Assembly (NCBI GenBank): GCA_025594325.1
Contig: JANHCV010000015.1
Span: 1 to 64,000 of the forward strand
From: Blastocladiella emersonii ATCC 22665
Taxonomy: Eukaryota > Blastocladiomycota > Blastocladiomycetes > Blastocladiales > Blastocladiaceae
Direction: 5' to 3'
DNA length: 64,000 bases
The position numbers and the translations under genes were made by a program. Numbering within the stretch: the first letter of the stretch is position 1; every line of letters begins with the position of its first letter. Below the pieces are notes generated by a model, which did not search any database, was not told where the DNA came from, and saw only the letters and a list, made by a program, of their open reading frames with translations. This document shows positions 23,599-33,795 of this stretch, piece after piece.

Positions 23599-26473
23599 AT
23601 GGATCAACCACTCAACTTTGCCTCGCTTCCCATCGAACTTGCCGCAACTGTCGCGGTCCTGTGCACGCCCTCGTCTCGGATCGCGAGCGCTGCACGCGTC
23701 CTCGCGGATGCTGTGCTCAATCAACGGTTGCTCCTTCTTTCTTGGTTCAATCGCTCCAGCCTGCCTCTCTCCGCTATTCTCGGAGAAGCCGCGCGCTCTG
23801 ATGGCTTCGATCTCTCTCCCGAAGCCTTGCAACGGCTGTCCCCCGTTGCGCGGTGCGCTATCCCAGCGATCGCACTTGGCGGCCGTTTCGATGGGCTTCC
23901 GCGCCCACCCCTTCACTTTAAGCTCTTTCACGCGCTCTTGAAGTCATCCCGCCGACTTCCAACCGCTCAACAACGCACGCTCCTGACTCGCGCCTGTGCT
24001 CGTTCTGGGCCCACGATCGATTGCGAGGCCGATGCCAAGGAAAGCTTCGTTATGGACACTATTGTTCTCACAATGTTCTTTGAAGCAACCGGAGACGTGG
24101 AAGCCTTTGACTGCGCGCTCGCAGCTTTGGCTCGCTCGTTTCCTACTATCATGACTGAGACCCGCGCGCCACTGCAGCAAATGCGCTTCGGTATAACGGA
24201 GCGTGCGTAGCAGAGCGAACGGGAGACGGCCGTGTGTCGACCCAGAAGCCGCCTCGTCCGCCGCGCGGCGCCACAGCGGTTGTCGGTGCCCCGCCGCACG
24301 CTGTGGCGCCGCGCCACTTCCCTCCTCGCCTTTACGTCATCCAGCGGCCCACGTGACGACCTGCGCCACCATCCTTCCCTCTTCTCCGCGGTCGCCCCTC
24401 GGCCGATGCTCGCTCCCTTGTGACCGCCACCGTCTACCACACGTTTGTCTTCGCTTCCCGCCCAACCCACTCCTGCTCTTCCTGTCACGTCTGGGCCGCT
24501 GGCGTCCCCTCCCCTAGCCGTGGGATCGCTGCTCCTCGTGGCCCTCCCTCGCCCCGCGCCGCGCGCTTGGCGAGGTCGACGCGGCCCGCGGTCGCACGCA
24601 CCCTGGGGACCGAGCCTCACCTCGGTACGGCGAGTCCGCCGTTCCTCGGCGGGCGCTACTCAGCTTTTCGCTGGTCCCCAACGCGCGCGTAGCGGATCTA
24701 CGCATCACCTCCTTCACCTTCACCTTCACCGCCTGCCCCCGCTCCTCGATCCTCTCGCCGGCCGGCACCTAATCTCCGTCACCATCTTTCCGCTCTCCCA
24801 CTCCTCTCCTTCGCCTTCGCTCGCATCACACCCTCGCCTCCTGCCCGCTTTCCTCCGCACACCCTCTCGTTCGCCTGCCATCGTCTGCTTTCATATATCG
24901 GATTCTGTTTCTCCCAAGCGGCTTCGCCAGGGCGATACTCAAGTGGATTCCCAATCACACCCACAGCTTCCTCTCTGATTTTGATCGCCTCTGGGACGGA
25001 CTGGAACATCCATCGTTCACGACCGCCGAGGTAACGAGCGCCAACGTGTTTTCTCGCTTCTCCATCGCTGCCGTGATGCACATGAACGGCGAAGCGCTCG
25101 AGATCATCTTGCGACACCATCCTCGCCCAGGTTCGGCTGTCGACTTCCTGGCGTCACCTAACGTGTACCCCGCGTTCTTTGGGCGCATCGACGACTATCC
25201 GGTCGGGGCCGCAATCAACACGCTTGACTGGCTAGTACGTCATGGCTGGGCACCGCAAGTCGCGTCAACGGGCCCCTTGCACATGATGGTACCTTGCGTC
25301 GCCATCAGCTCGTACCTTGACCCGCGACGCTTGGACTCCGCGACCCTCCTGCGCTTTTTCAAGACTTACGACCTGTCTCGCCTCAGTGGGGCACCCGACG
25401 CGATGCAGCGCGAACTCTTTTCCGACGGCTTGGCCCAGTGGGCTGCTGCGGGCCACGCTGGCGCTGTCATCGAGATTACGCACTTGTTGCCTTGGCTCAA
25501 CCAAATCCAATACTCGCCGCGTCTCGCGACCGGTATGGTTGAGGCCGAGTACCCCGAAACGGCGGATTTCATGAAGTCTCTTGATTGCATGCAGAGCGAA
25601 GACGTGCAACGGTTCTTTCAGCTTATGCTGCGCTCAGCAAACGAGTTGACCGGCGGATTGTACTCGGCGGCACCAGGGCTCTTCGCACGGATCATTCAAA
25701 TGGCGATCGGGCGGCTTGGTCAGTTGAAAACTATTGATCGCGTCTTTGCAGAACTCGACGTGATTGCTGACCGCGCTTTTGGGCACGATCTCGACTTGCT
25801 CGGGATTGGCGGTCTCGAAAACCGGATCAGGTTTGCAGCCGAGTTGAACTTTGATCCATCGAAAACGGATTGTCTCGAAGCACTCGCAACTACCCTGGTA
25901 CCAGTCCTTGCCGAGCCCAATGCCAAGGCTCTCATCGCGACAGTGATCCCCGAGGGGGCAGCTGGCCGCGAGTCGTGGTCAAGCATTTATGCGGGATTCT
26001 TCCTCGCCCTTTCAAACGAGTGCACGTGGGGGACTTGGCATTTTGCTATCGGTCAAAACTACACGCATCCGAGGTGTGTGCTGATGCACCACGATCAGCT
26101 GCTCCCCGCGTGGCGCGCGTTCCTTGCCATGTGCCCTCTCGAAGCCGTCAACATGAATTACGAGGACGACAACAACCTTGACGAGCAGCTCATGTTCGCG
26201 CCAACTTCCATTCATCGCTCCATGATGGGGAGTGGGATTCGAGTTCCACTGCCTCAAGACTGGGATACGGAGCGAGAGAAGGAGGGGTGTGGCGAGATGC
26301 TTCACGCAGCTGCGGCTCATGCGCCTGATCGGTTCGCCGAACACATGCTCGCTCAGTGCAACTACGACCCCGATTGTATCGAGAACCTCCCAAACGTCTT
26401 TCTCGACGGATCGCTCGATTGGTACATTGCCGGATCTTCCCTTGAAGGGCCCTTGGAGGAGGATTGGTCGTAG
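23599..26473 (+). pseudogene. Array family copy A, interrupted by a 754-bp insertion
   Basis: This is the first of six copies of an unrecognised family. Residues 1-195 (23599..24183; MDQPLNFASLPIELAA, WFNRSSLPLSAIL, GLPRPPLHFKLFHALL, LTMFFEATGD) align with copies B and C. The frame then breaks at 24184 and resumes, still open, at 24938 with LKWIPNHTH. It runs to TAG 26473 through the family motifs AAVMHMNGEALEIILRHHPR, LLGIGGLENRIRFAAEL, AWRAFLAMCPLEAVN and LHAAAAHAPDRFAEHML. The intervening 754 bp has no counterpart in B, C, D or E. I could not find a GT-AG pair that removes it in frame, so I treat the gene as disrupted. The two halves are otherwise well preserved, so the break looks recent. 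Confidence 0.75.
24184..24937. mobile_element. 754-bp insertion in copy A, origin unknown
   Basis: This is sequence present in copy A and absent from its paralogues. It is pyrimidine-rich on the plus strand (CCTTCACCTTCACCTTCACC near 24,710) and has no recognisable protein. GCGCTTCGG at the left edge and GCGGCTTCGCC near the right edge are partly similar. I see no clean terminal inverted repeat or target-site duplication. It could be a small non-autonomous element, a filler from break repair, or an unusual retained intron. The type label is provisional. Confidence 0.35.
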
Positions 26474-26887
26474 CGGCCTACACCAGCTGCGTCAGTTTGG
26501 TGCTGTATTGCCTGGGTGGACAATGGGCAGAATATTTTTATTACTAGGACCTCCACGAGAGAAGAGAGCCAGAACCCTCCTGGCGCACCGCGACACGCAG
26601 CGCTCCGCACTCATCCACTTCAACTCGTGATCGCGACCGCAAACCTGGTTGGAAGAGGTTCGGAGAGACAAGTCCTTGCTCTTGATTGAAACAATCCACG
26701 CATGAGGTGAGCGCAGCAGTTCTCGAAGCTAGTTATCCTGCCCTGAAAGCGCGTTGGTCATGCGAGCGTGACACCCACGTGAAACGCTTCGGCGTGGCGC
26801 AGGGGCTTGCGCAGCCGAAAACAACGGCGGCGCACCGTGAAACGCTCTCTCTCTCGTACCGCGCCACCCCATGTATCAAATGAAAAA
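26474..26887. other. Spacer between copies A and B
   Basis: A 414-bp spacer holding the 3' flank of A and the promoter of B. No other gene is visible. The last 62 bp carry the shared leader motif. Confidence 0.45.
26826..26887 (+). promoter_or_regulatory. Shared leader motif, copy B
   Basis: GGCGGCGCACCG, then AAACGCTCTCTCTCTCG, then ATGTATCA-ATGAAAAAATG across the start. The block is almost the same before copy D, and its core occurs before A and C. Because it is conserved better than neighbouring non-coding DNA, it is a candidate core promoter or 5' UTR element. Confidence 0.6.
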
Positions 26888-28939
26888 ATGAATCAACCGC
26901 TTACTCTACACTTGCTCCCCGATCAACTTGTTGCCCGCGTTCTTGCCTGTGCAACACCTGCGCTTCGGACCGTTTGCGCGTCTCAAGTTCTGGCCGACAT
27001 TGCATGCGGCGACGGTGTCCTTTCGCTGGTCTGGTTCAACCGTGTCGGCTTGCAGCTGTCGAAAATCTTGCTAGCGGCTGTGCCTTCTGATGGCTTTGCT
27101 CCCGATCGCGTTGCTGTCCACCACTCGGCGCTTACTCAGTGCGCGATCGCCGACATTTCCTTGCGCGCTTGCGGAATCGACGCCCTTCCTCGTCCCCCGC
27201 TACACTCCAATCTGCTTCAAGCGCTACTCAAGACCTGTCGGAAGCTCTCCGGGTTTTTGGAGTGGGCCGCGGTCTTGACCGCCGCTCCAGACACGACCAA
27301 CGAACCCTCTACTGGACTTCTGGTCGACGCAATCACACTTATCTTGTACCTCGAAGCAGCCCACGAAGCAAGCGAGCTCGACTCGGCGCTCTCCGCCCTG
27401 ATCCACCGGCTTCCTGAGCTAGCTCTCGAAGCACATGCCCCGCTTCACGACCTGGTCAACCTGATGCCTGACCACACCGGCGCCTCGCAGATCGGTCTCG
27501 AACCGCTCTGGCTCGCCTTCTACAACTCGCAGCAGCAGATTTCTGACATGGTTTCGACCGACCTTTTGTCGCTTGTTGCGATCTCGGCAGCGCTTCACAT
27601 GAACCGCGAGTCTCTCGAAGTCGTCATCAAGCACCACCCGCGCCCCGACTCGATTTTCAGGTTTCTTTCCTTGCCGAGCGTCCATGTCGGCTTCCTCCGG
27701 TGTGTCAACAACTACTCGCTCGATAATGTGTCTTGCTTCCTGAATTACCTGCTTGGCCATGGCTGGGCGCCGCATGAAGTCGCCGATGGAGATTCCTTCC
27801 TTTCGTCCGCGGTGATTTCCAGTCACGTCAAGCCGGAACCTTCCAACGCCGAGCTATTTCTCCACCTCTTCGAAAAGTACGACAACCCTCGGCTTGGCAG
27901 CTTAAGCAACGAGAGTCAGCGGACCCGCTTCTGTAACGCACTTGGCGGGTGGATGATCGCGGGCCAGCTCGACCCCGTTCTTGCGGTTGCAAGCGAGTGG
28001 CCATGGCTCGTTGATCCTGCGCACCAGTACTGGGACTCGCTTGTGATCCAGCTCCTTGGTGCCAATGCGCCCGATGTAGATGTTGGTCGGCTCCTTCTTG
28101 ACAAGCAGGGCGGTGAACTGCGCCGATTCCTGGAGCTCATGTTCAGCGAAGTTGGCGTTTATTACTCGGTGCGACCGGACCTCTACGCAAAGCTCATTTC
28201 ACTCGCGGTCGAGCGGTGCGGCAAGGCTTCCGCCGTTGAGCTCGTCGCAAGTTACACTTTCATCATCGTTAATGCCAAGCTTGGCCTCGACCTCGAACTT
28301 TTGGGGATCGGCGGCCTTGATGCCCGTGTCACGTTCGCGGGCCGTCTCATCAGACTGCAATCGGCCAGGGACGTTGATTTTAGCGACGAAATCCTTAATG
28401 CGATCGCGACCTGTCTCATTCCTGTCCTTCGTTCCGAAGATGCCGACGCTCGCATTGCATCGCTGATTCAGACTGGCCCTGGGAGCGGCACTCGATGGAC
28501 GATCGTATACGCTGCATTTCTTTCTGCCGCGGCGAACGAGTGCGCTGACCGGCCTTGGGTGCGAACCAAGCGTCTTTTCCTTGACACAAACGAGCTCGTC
28601 TCGGCGTGGCGCAGATTTCTTGCCATGTGTCCTCCCAAAGCCATCTACCCGACCCATGACTTGCTCGTCCTCCAGCAATTCAGGGACTTGCTTGGCGCAC
28701 TCAAACGTGTTCTGATTCCGCCACCCATGAGACGTGGGGCAGACATTTCAGCGGAGGCGAAGGCCCTTGCAACTCAAATGCTCCACGCGGCAGCAGCTCA
28801 CGCGCCAGACGGGCTGGCTAAGTTCTTGGCCAACAACATTTTTGGCGACGCACAGGAGCTGACGTGCCTGCGCGACATCTTTCCCAACGGTTTTCTCGAG
28901 AAACAGCTGGCGACGAAGCGCGGCAGATCCTTCAAGTAA
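26888..28939 (+). CDS. Array family copy B, intact, unknown function
   Basis: A single intact exon of 683 aa. The N-terminus (LTLHLLPDQLVARVLACA) resembles an F-box start (LPxELxxxIL) but is not diagnostic. Family landmarks in order are: SLVWFNRVGLQLSKIL; LPRPPLHSNLLQALLK; ILYLEAAHEASELDSALSAL; LHMNRESLEVVIKHHPRPDS, which has an ankyrin-like helix-turn-helix look; YLLGHGWAPHEV; DPVLAVASEWPWLVDP; LLGIGGLDARVTFAGRLI; AWRRFLAMCPPKAI; and LHAAAAHAPDGLAKFL. No signal peptide or membrane span is seen, so it is probably cytosolic or nuclear and largely alpha-helical. Codon use is visibly less G/C-biased than in flanking housekeeping genes, and there are no introns. The function is unknown; a substrate-adaptor role is only suggested by the N-terminus. 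Confidence 0.8.
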   Translation: MNQPLTLHLLPDQLVARVLACATPALRTVCASQVLADIACGDGVLSLVWFNRVGLQLSKILLAAVPSDGFAPDRVAVHHSALTQCAIADISLRACGIDALPRPPLHSNLLQALLKTCRKLSGFLEWAAVLTAAPDTTNEPSTGLLVDAITLILYLEAAHEASELDSALSALIHRLPELALEAHAPLHDLVNLMPDHTGASQIGLEPLWLAFYNSQQQISDMVSTDLLSLVAISAALHMNRESLEVVIKHHPRPDSIFRFLSLPSVHVGFLRCVNNYSLDNVSCFLNYLLGHGWAPHEVADGDSFLSSAVISSHVKPEPSNAELFLHLFEKYDNPRLGSLSNESQRTRFCNALGGWMIAGQLDPVLAVASEWPWLVDPAHQYWDSLVIQLLGANAPDVDVGRLLLDKQGGELRRFLELMFSEVGVYYSVRPDLYAKLISLAVERCGKASAVELVASYTFIIVNAKLGLDLELLGIGGLDARVTFAGRLIRLQSARDVDFSDEILNAIATCLIPVLRSEDADARIASLIQTGPGSGTRWTIVYAAFLSAAANECADRPWVRTKRLFLDTNELVSAWRRFLAMCPPKAIYPTHDLLVLQQFRDLLGALKRVLIPPPMRRGADISAEAKALATQMLHAAAAHAPDGLAKFLANNIFGDAQELTCLRDIFPNGFLEKQLATKRGRSFK

Positions 28940-29130
28940 GCTCTCCTTTGCTCTCAGCCAAACTGGCGCCAAGCTGACACCGGCCCACTAGCTCCTTCAC
29001 AGTCCACAGAATACATGTTTTACATTCTAATGCATCAAGTTACAGGGTAGAGTTTGCAACACCCAAACGAGGTGGCGGTGCAAGAGGGTCGCAGAAGACA
29101 GCGAGGCGTCTGAAAACAGCTACCACGCGT

Positions 29131-29185
29131 CGCGGAGCGCTCTCTCTCCCGCAACGCGACACCACTGAATGAATCGAATGAAAAA
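29131..29185 (+). promoter_or_regulatory. Shared leader motif, copy C
   Basis: GAGCGCTCTCTCTCCCGCAA, then GAATGAATCGAATGAAAAAATG spanning the start. The core and distance to ATG match copies A, B and D. The ATCGAATGAA part also appears before copy E. Confidence 0.6.
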
Positions 29186-31273
29186 ATGCATCCGCTTGAT
29201 CTGGACTCGCTGCCTCACGAAATACTCGAGCGTGTCTTAACACTGGCTCGTCCCTCGCTACGAGTCGTCAACGCCTCGCGCGTACTTGCACAAGCTTCAT
29301 TCAACTCCCGCATACTCGTGCTTGGTTGGTTCAACGACGTTGCCGACCATCTCGCGGATTTCCTTGTCAACAATGTGTTGAAGCGATTCAATGGTCACTA
29401 CTGTACTCACGGGACTGCCCTTGCCCGGTGCGCATGCGCCGCGATTACTTTAAAGAATTACTTTGGCAGTCTCCCGCGCCCGCCGCTCAACGCGAAGCTA
29501 TTTCGCGCCTATCTCCGGTCGTGCACTCCGATCTCTCCAAAGCGGCAGCGCGATATTCTTTCCTTCTACAACGAAGGCGGTGTTTTGCCGCTGAAATTCG
29601 AGGAATCAGCGTTTGTCATCATCGACGCGCTGAGTCTCATCGTGTACTTCGAAGCAACAGAGAACTTAACCGATCTCAAGCTCGCGCTTCATGATCTGGC
29701 TCACTCGCTGCCCGTGTTCACGCTTGAGAACCCAATTTCCCTGCACACGATGCTGGAATGGGTCCCAGATTGCACGCCGCGCGTAAGGAATGCCCTCAAT
29801 CAACTCCGGCGCAGCATTCCTATCCGTGCACCGAGCTCCATGCAGTTTGCGAGGCTCGATTTCCTAACCTTCCTTGCCCTCTTGGCCGCTACCCACATGA
29901 ACCTCGAGACGCTCAAGGCCCTTGTCGAGCACCACCCGCGACCTGATTCCGTTATCGAAGCCCTTATGGTGCCTAACGCGTACGGAACATTTCTACAATG
30001 CGTAAACAACCACCCACTTGAAATGGTCACGCGCTTGCTCGACTGGCTGATCGAGCGCGGTTGGGTCCCCAAAGACCCAATGTCGGAAAAGACGTACCCC
30101 TCATGCGTTGCCGTCAGTAGCTACCTTGAACCAGAGGTTACCGATCCCGATGCTTTCCTGCACCTTTTTCGAACTTACGATAGCGCTCGCCTCAATGGTG
30201 CACTAAGCGACGCGCAACGGATGTCCTTTTGTCGGGCTTTGGGGAAATGGATCGACAAGCGCCACTTTGACCCCGTTCTCGCGATTGCTCGCGAGTGTCC
30301 CTGGATCGCGGGACCCGAGCACTGGGGGTCTCTTGTCATGCAAGCCATCGAGTTGGACCCACCGGTCGCCGACCTTGGCTGCTTCTTCCTCGACAAGGAG
30401 GGCGATCAGTTGCAGCAGCTCTTCGCTGCGTTGCTTCACGAGATTCGAGTGCAATCAGGCGGGACTTACGCCGAAAACTCAGAGCAGTACTCTCGCATTA
30501 TTGCTCTTGCGGTTGAGCGTTGTGGCTCAGCTGCAGCCGCTGCGGCTGTCATGGAACACCTTGGTTCAATCGCTGACACCAAGTTTGGCCTTGAGTTCGA
30601 CTCGCTAGGGATCGGTGGCATGGAGGCCCGGCTCACATTTGCAGCCCGTCTCATTAAGCTGCTACGCGAGGCTGCTTCCAGCGACTCTCAATCCTTGCTC
30701 AACGCGCTTGCGACACTCTTGATTCCTGTCCTCGAAGCGCAAAACGCCGAAAGTCACTTCGCGACGCTCCTTCCTGTAAGCAACGCGAGCTGCTCACATT
30801 ACCCGACCGTTTACGCAGCGTTTCTTGTGACTGCTGCCGACGAGTGTTTGCTCCGGATCCGAACGTTATCCCAACGAGGCAGTTCGGAGCCGTCCTTCGA
30901 TGACAGGATGGTCCGCGCTTGGACAGCGTTTCTCGCCTTCTGCCCGCCCGAGGCTGTCAATCAGACAGATGAGCTCGTCCTCGGGTGGACGCGTGATGCG
31001 ATCCGCTCCATTCAGCGCGCTGCGATTAAAGGTCAGATCCGCGGTCTGAAATCTCATGTCAAAGCGCCCGGGTATGCAGCGGCGGCCAGCTTCATTCGCG
31101 CAGCGGCAGCCCACGCTCCGCTCCGGTTTGCGGAGCTTGTGATTGTGCAATGCGAGGAGGGCTTGCCGGCCCTCGTGGACATGAAGAAACTCTTCCCCAA
31201 ACGCTCCATCGACAGCTACCTGGATCAGCTCTACAACGACATGGAGGACGAGACCCTTGATATTGGCGAGTAG
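29186..31273 (+). CDS. Array family copy C, intact, unknown function
   Basis: A single intact exon of 695 aa, collinear with copy B over its whole length but clearly diverged. Landmarks are: LDSLPHEILERVLTLA (the best F-box-like start in the family); LVLGWFNDVADHLADFL; LPRPPLNAKLFRAYLR; LIVYFEATENLTDLKLAL; THMNLETLKALVEHHPRPDS; WLIERGWVPKD; DPVLAIARECPWIAGP; SLGIGGMEARLTFAARLI; AWTAFLAFCPPEAVN; and IRAAAAHAPLRFAELV. The C-terminal 15 residues are acidic. No signal peptide, membrane segment or intron is seen. Intact reading over 2 kb beside decayed sister copies suggests that selection keeps at least B and C. The biochemical role is unknown. Confidence 0.8.
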   Translation: MHPLDLDSLPHEILERVLTLARPSLRVVNASRVLAQASFNSRILVLGWFNDVADHLADFLVNNVLKRFNGHYCTHGTALARCACAAITLKNYFGSLPRPPLNAKLFRAYLRSCTPISPKRQRDILSFYNEGGVLPLKFEESAFVIIDALSLIVYFEATENLTDLKLALHDLAHSLPVFTLENPISLHTMLEWVPDCTPRVRNALNQLRRSIPIRAPSSMQFARLDFLTFLALLAATHMNLETLKALVEHHPRPDSVIEALMVPNAYGTFLQCVNNHPLEMVTRLLDWLIERGWVPKDPMSEKTYPSCVAVSSYLEPEVTDPDAFLHLFRTYDSARLNGALSDAQRMSFCRALGKWIDKRHFDPVLAIARECPWIAGPEHWGSLVMQAIELDPPVADLGCFFLDKEGDQLQQLFAALLHEIRVQSGGTYAENSEQYSRIIALAVERCGSAAAAAAVMEHLGSIADTKFGLEFDSLGIGGMEARLTFAARLIKLLREAASSDSQSLLNALATLLIPVLEAQNAESHFATLLPVSNASCSHYPTVYAAFLVTAADECLLRIRTLSQRGSSEPSFDDRMVRAWTAFLAFCPPEAVNQTDELVLGWTRDAIRSIQRAAIKGQIRGLKSHVKAPGYAAAASFIRAAAAHAPLRFAELVIVQCEEGLPALVDMKKLFPKRSIDSYLDQLYNDMEDETLDIGE

Positions 31274-31639
31274 CCGACGCGGTTCGCGAATCTAGTTGCC
31301 GGGTTTTTTTTCTCCGAATAAATCTTATGTAAAAAATGCCGTGATGAGGACGCAAATTGGTCGGCGACCCTTTTGTTCCGTCCTGGTCCACCTCGTCGTG
31401 CATCATCGCGATGAACTATAAAACTAGCCTCACTATACCTCAAGGCTTTCAATGCGCGTTGCATGGGCGCGCGGAGGCAGGGGTGAGGAGGTCGCGCGAG
31501 TCGCGTTGCGCCACAGTCTGACCGAGCTGCCACGGGCATCACCCCAGCGTCACCGGCTGAGTCGCGGTCAAGGCACGGCGGCGCACCGCAAACCGCTCTC
31601 GCTCTCCCACACCCGCGATCCGATGTATCACATGAAAAT
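31274..31639. other. Spacer between copies C and D
   Basis: A 366-bp spacer. It holds the AT-rich 3' flank of C (a T8 run near 31,305 and AATAAA at 31,317-31,322, a candidate polyadenylation signal) and, at its end, the D leader motif. No gene. Confidence 0.5.
31577..31639 (+). promoter_or_regulatory. Shared leader motif, copy D
   Basis: GGCGGCGCACCG, then AAACCGCTCTCGCTCTCCCA, then ATGTATCA-ATGAAAATATG. It is nearly the same as the copy B element although the gene behind it is decayed, so duplication included the promoter. Confidence 0.6.
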
Positions 31640-33648
31640 ATGACCCTTGCTTCTCTACCCGACGATATACTTGCGCTTCGTCACCGCACTCTGCGTGCCC
31701 TCGTCTCGGACCGCACGCGCTTCGCGAATCCTGGCGAACGCTACAGTCGACCGCCCGGCCATCCTGCTCGCTTGTTCAACTGCGCTGGGGGTACCCTCGC
31801 CAGCCAAATTCGCAGGGCTATACCCGAGCGTCGCCAGTCGTATGATTACATCCCCGAGTTCGGATCGGTCGTTGCCCGATGCGCGAGTGCATCGCTTGCG
31901 CTGCAGGAACATGGTGTCGAATACCACATCTCCTCCCACTCAACACCAAACTTTTTGACGCACTCATGCGGCCTTATCGGTGCATCTCTGCTGCGCGCTA
32001 GCGCGCGCTCTCGGACCGCATCGCAGCTTCAGTGGGCGAGTGGAAGGATACCGCGGTGGGTCACGTCATCGACGCTGTTACCCTTGCTCTGTACTTCGAA
32101 GCAACCGAGAACCTGTCCGAACTCAACCACGCGCTGGCAGCGCTGATCTGCGCACTTCCTGTGCTTGCCATCGAGGCGAGCATTCCGCTACAGACGATGC
32201 TGGGGAGGATTCCGGAACATGAGTCCCGGTAAGCTGAGGCGTGCGCTTGACCAGCATACCACGATCGCAGGCAAACCGCTTCTCGCCGATGTGCTCACGC
32301 TTGTCGCAATTTCGGCGGCCTTCACATGAAAGTCGGGGTACTCGAGACCGTCTTCAAACATCACCAGCGTCCTGACTCAATCATTTCAACCCTAGAGGTC
32401 CCTTGCGTTTATTACACCTTCCTTGCGTCCATCGATCTGTGCAATTTCGACGAATCCCGCGACGTCCTCGACTGGCTTTTCAGCAGCGGTTGGACACCGC
32501 AAGTTGCCTTGGTCGCCGTTGAGGTTGACGGGCACGTCCCTTGTGCCGCGATGTGCGCCTACTTCAAGCCGGATTTCTTAACCGACGACGAACTGCTCGA
32601 CATGTTCGAGAATTACGACCGTGCTCGCCTCGCTGGGCTGGCCGACGAGAATCAACGCGAGATGATTCGCGACATGCTCCTGCGCTGGATCGGCACGGGA
32701 CGCTTCACGTCTGTCCTCACGATTCTCCAACCGTGGCCGTGGCTAGTCGAGCCGCGTACTTGATCCTGTTCACGACCCAAATGATCAAGTCGGGATGTCC
32801 CAAGTCGGTTTTGGACGAACTTGTTCTTTTCGCTCCGGATCGCTACGCGTTACAGGTTCTGCTTGGTTTCGCGCTGCAATCGGTACCGAACCTCTACAAA
32901 CCCGCTTTGTGAGTCTATTCGCGCCTTCTTTCGCACGCCATGGATCGGTGCGGCTGGGATGCGACGCTCGAACTTGTTCTGGAGCACCTCCATCACTTCG
33001 CAGATCACACCTTTGCCTTGGACCGAGACTCGCTTGGGTTTGGTGCGACCAATGTTCGCCTTGTCATCGCGAGTCGGCTTGTCGAGTGCTTGTGTGGCGA
33101 AGGAGGCGCTTACAGAGAAGCCCCCCTCAGCGCGCTCGGAACAATCCTGATTCCTGTTGTGATGGAGCCGAACGGCGTCGAGTTGCTTGCCCAGCTGATC
33201 CACGCAGACGACGAAATCCTTTTTCAATGGTTGTTCTTGTACGCGGCCTTCATCACGGCCGTCCGAGACTCTGAATTCCACTTCTCCACGCGTGGTCCCC
33301 GTGGCCACGCTGCCCCCGCATGGTACAAGTTCTTAGCCGTGTGTGCCCGCCCGAAGTCGCCAATGTCGAGGACCCAGAGTTTGTCAAGGTGGTGTCAAAA
33401 CCACTCGGCACCATTTCAACTATGTTCTCATGAACACGGAGCCCGAAAGCAGTTACCTGGCGCTTGCCAAACAGTTGCTTCGCGCAGCGATCAACCATTC
33501 TCCTGCTGGCTTCGTTGCGCTCCTCAATCACCTGTGCAAGGGCGACGCACGCACCTTATTTTGCACTGTCTGTTTCCTGATGGCTCCATGGACTGGACCC
33601 TGTACGACTGATGCATTTGATATAAAACGGTTTGCGGGTCTGCGGTGA
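31640..33648 (+). pseudogene. Array family copy D, decayed
   Basis: A full-length remnant broken by several frameshifts and stops. Pieces in different frames align in order with B and C: MTLASLPDD; then FVTALCVPSSRTARASRILA (shifted); then IPEFGSVVARCASASLALQE (shifted back); then LALYFEATENLSELNHALAA (32,032-32,232); then VFKHHQRPDSIISTLEVP and WLFSSGWTPQV (32,326-32,763); then LGFGATNVRLVIASRLV and APAWYKFLAVC (32,940-33,360); then LLRAAINHSPAGFVALL (33,343 onward). A stretch of the middle is missing or scrambled around 32,760-32,940. I see no way to read it as one protein with GT-AG introns. Confidence 0.8.
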
Positions 33649-33795
33649 TGGACGTAGTGATCGCGTGTGGGTGGTACTCGCGATCGTTATGGAGCGAGTA
33701 ATAGGTTTACATTGATGGTGCGAGATTGCACACGAGAGCGCCGCGCGCGGGAGCTATCAAAACGGGCGGCTGCGAAGCGAGTGGGAGGGGAGCGT

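Noticed and set aside
24191-24944. Reading the copy A insertion as a long intron
   Set aside because: The possible donor GTATAAC (24191) with the nearby CAG or AAG acceptors does not restore the family frame, and all other family copies are intronless.
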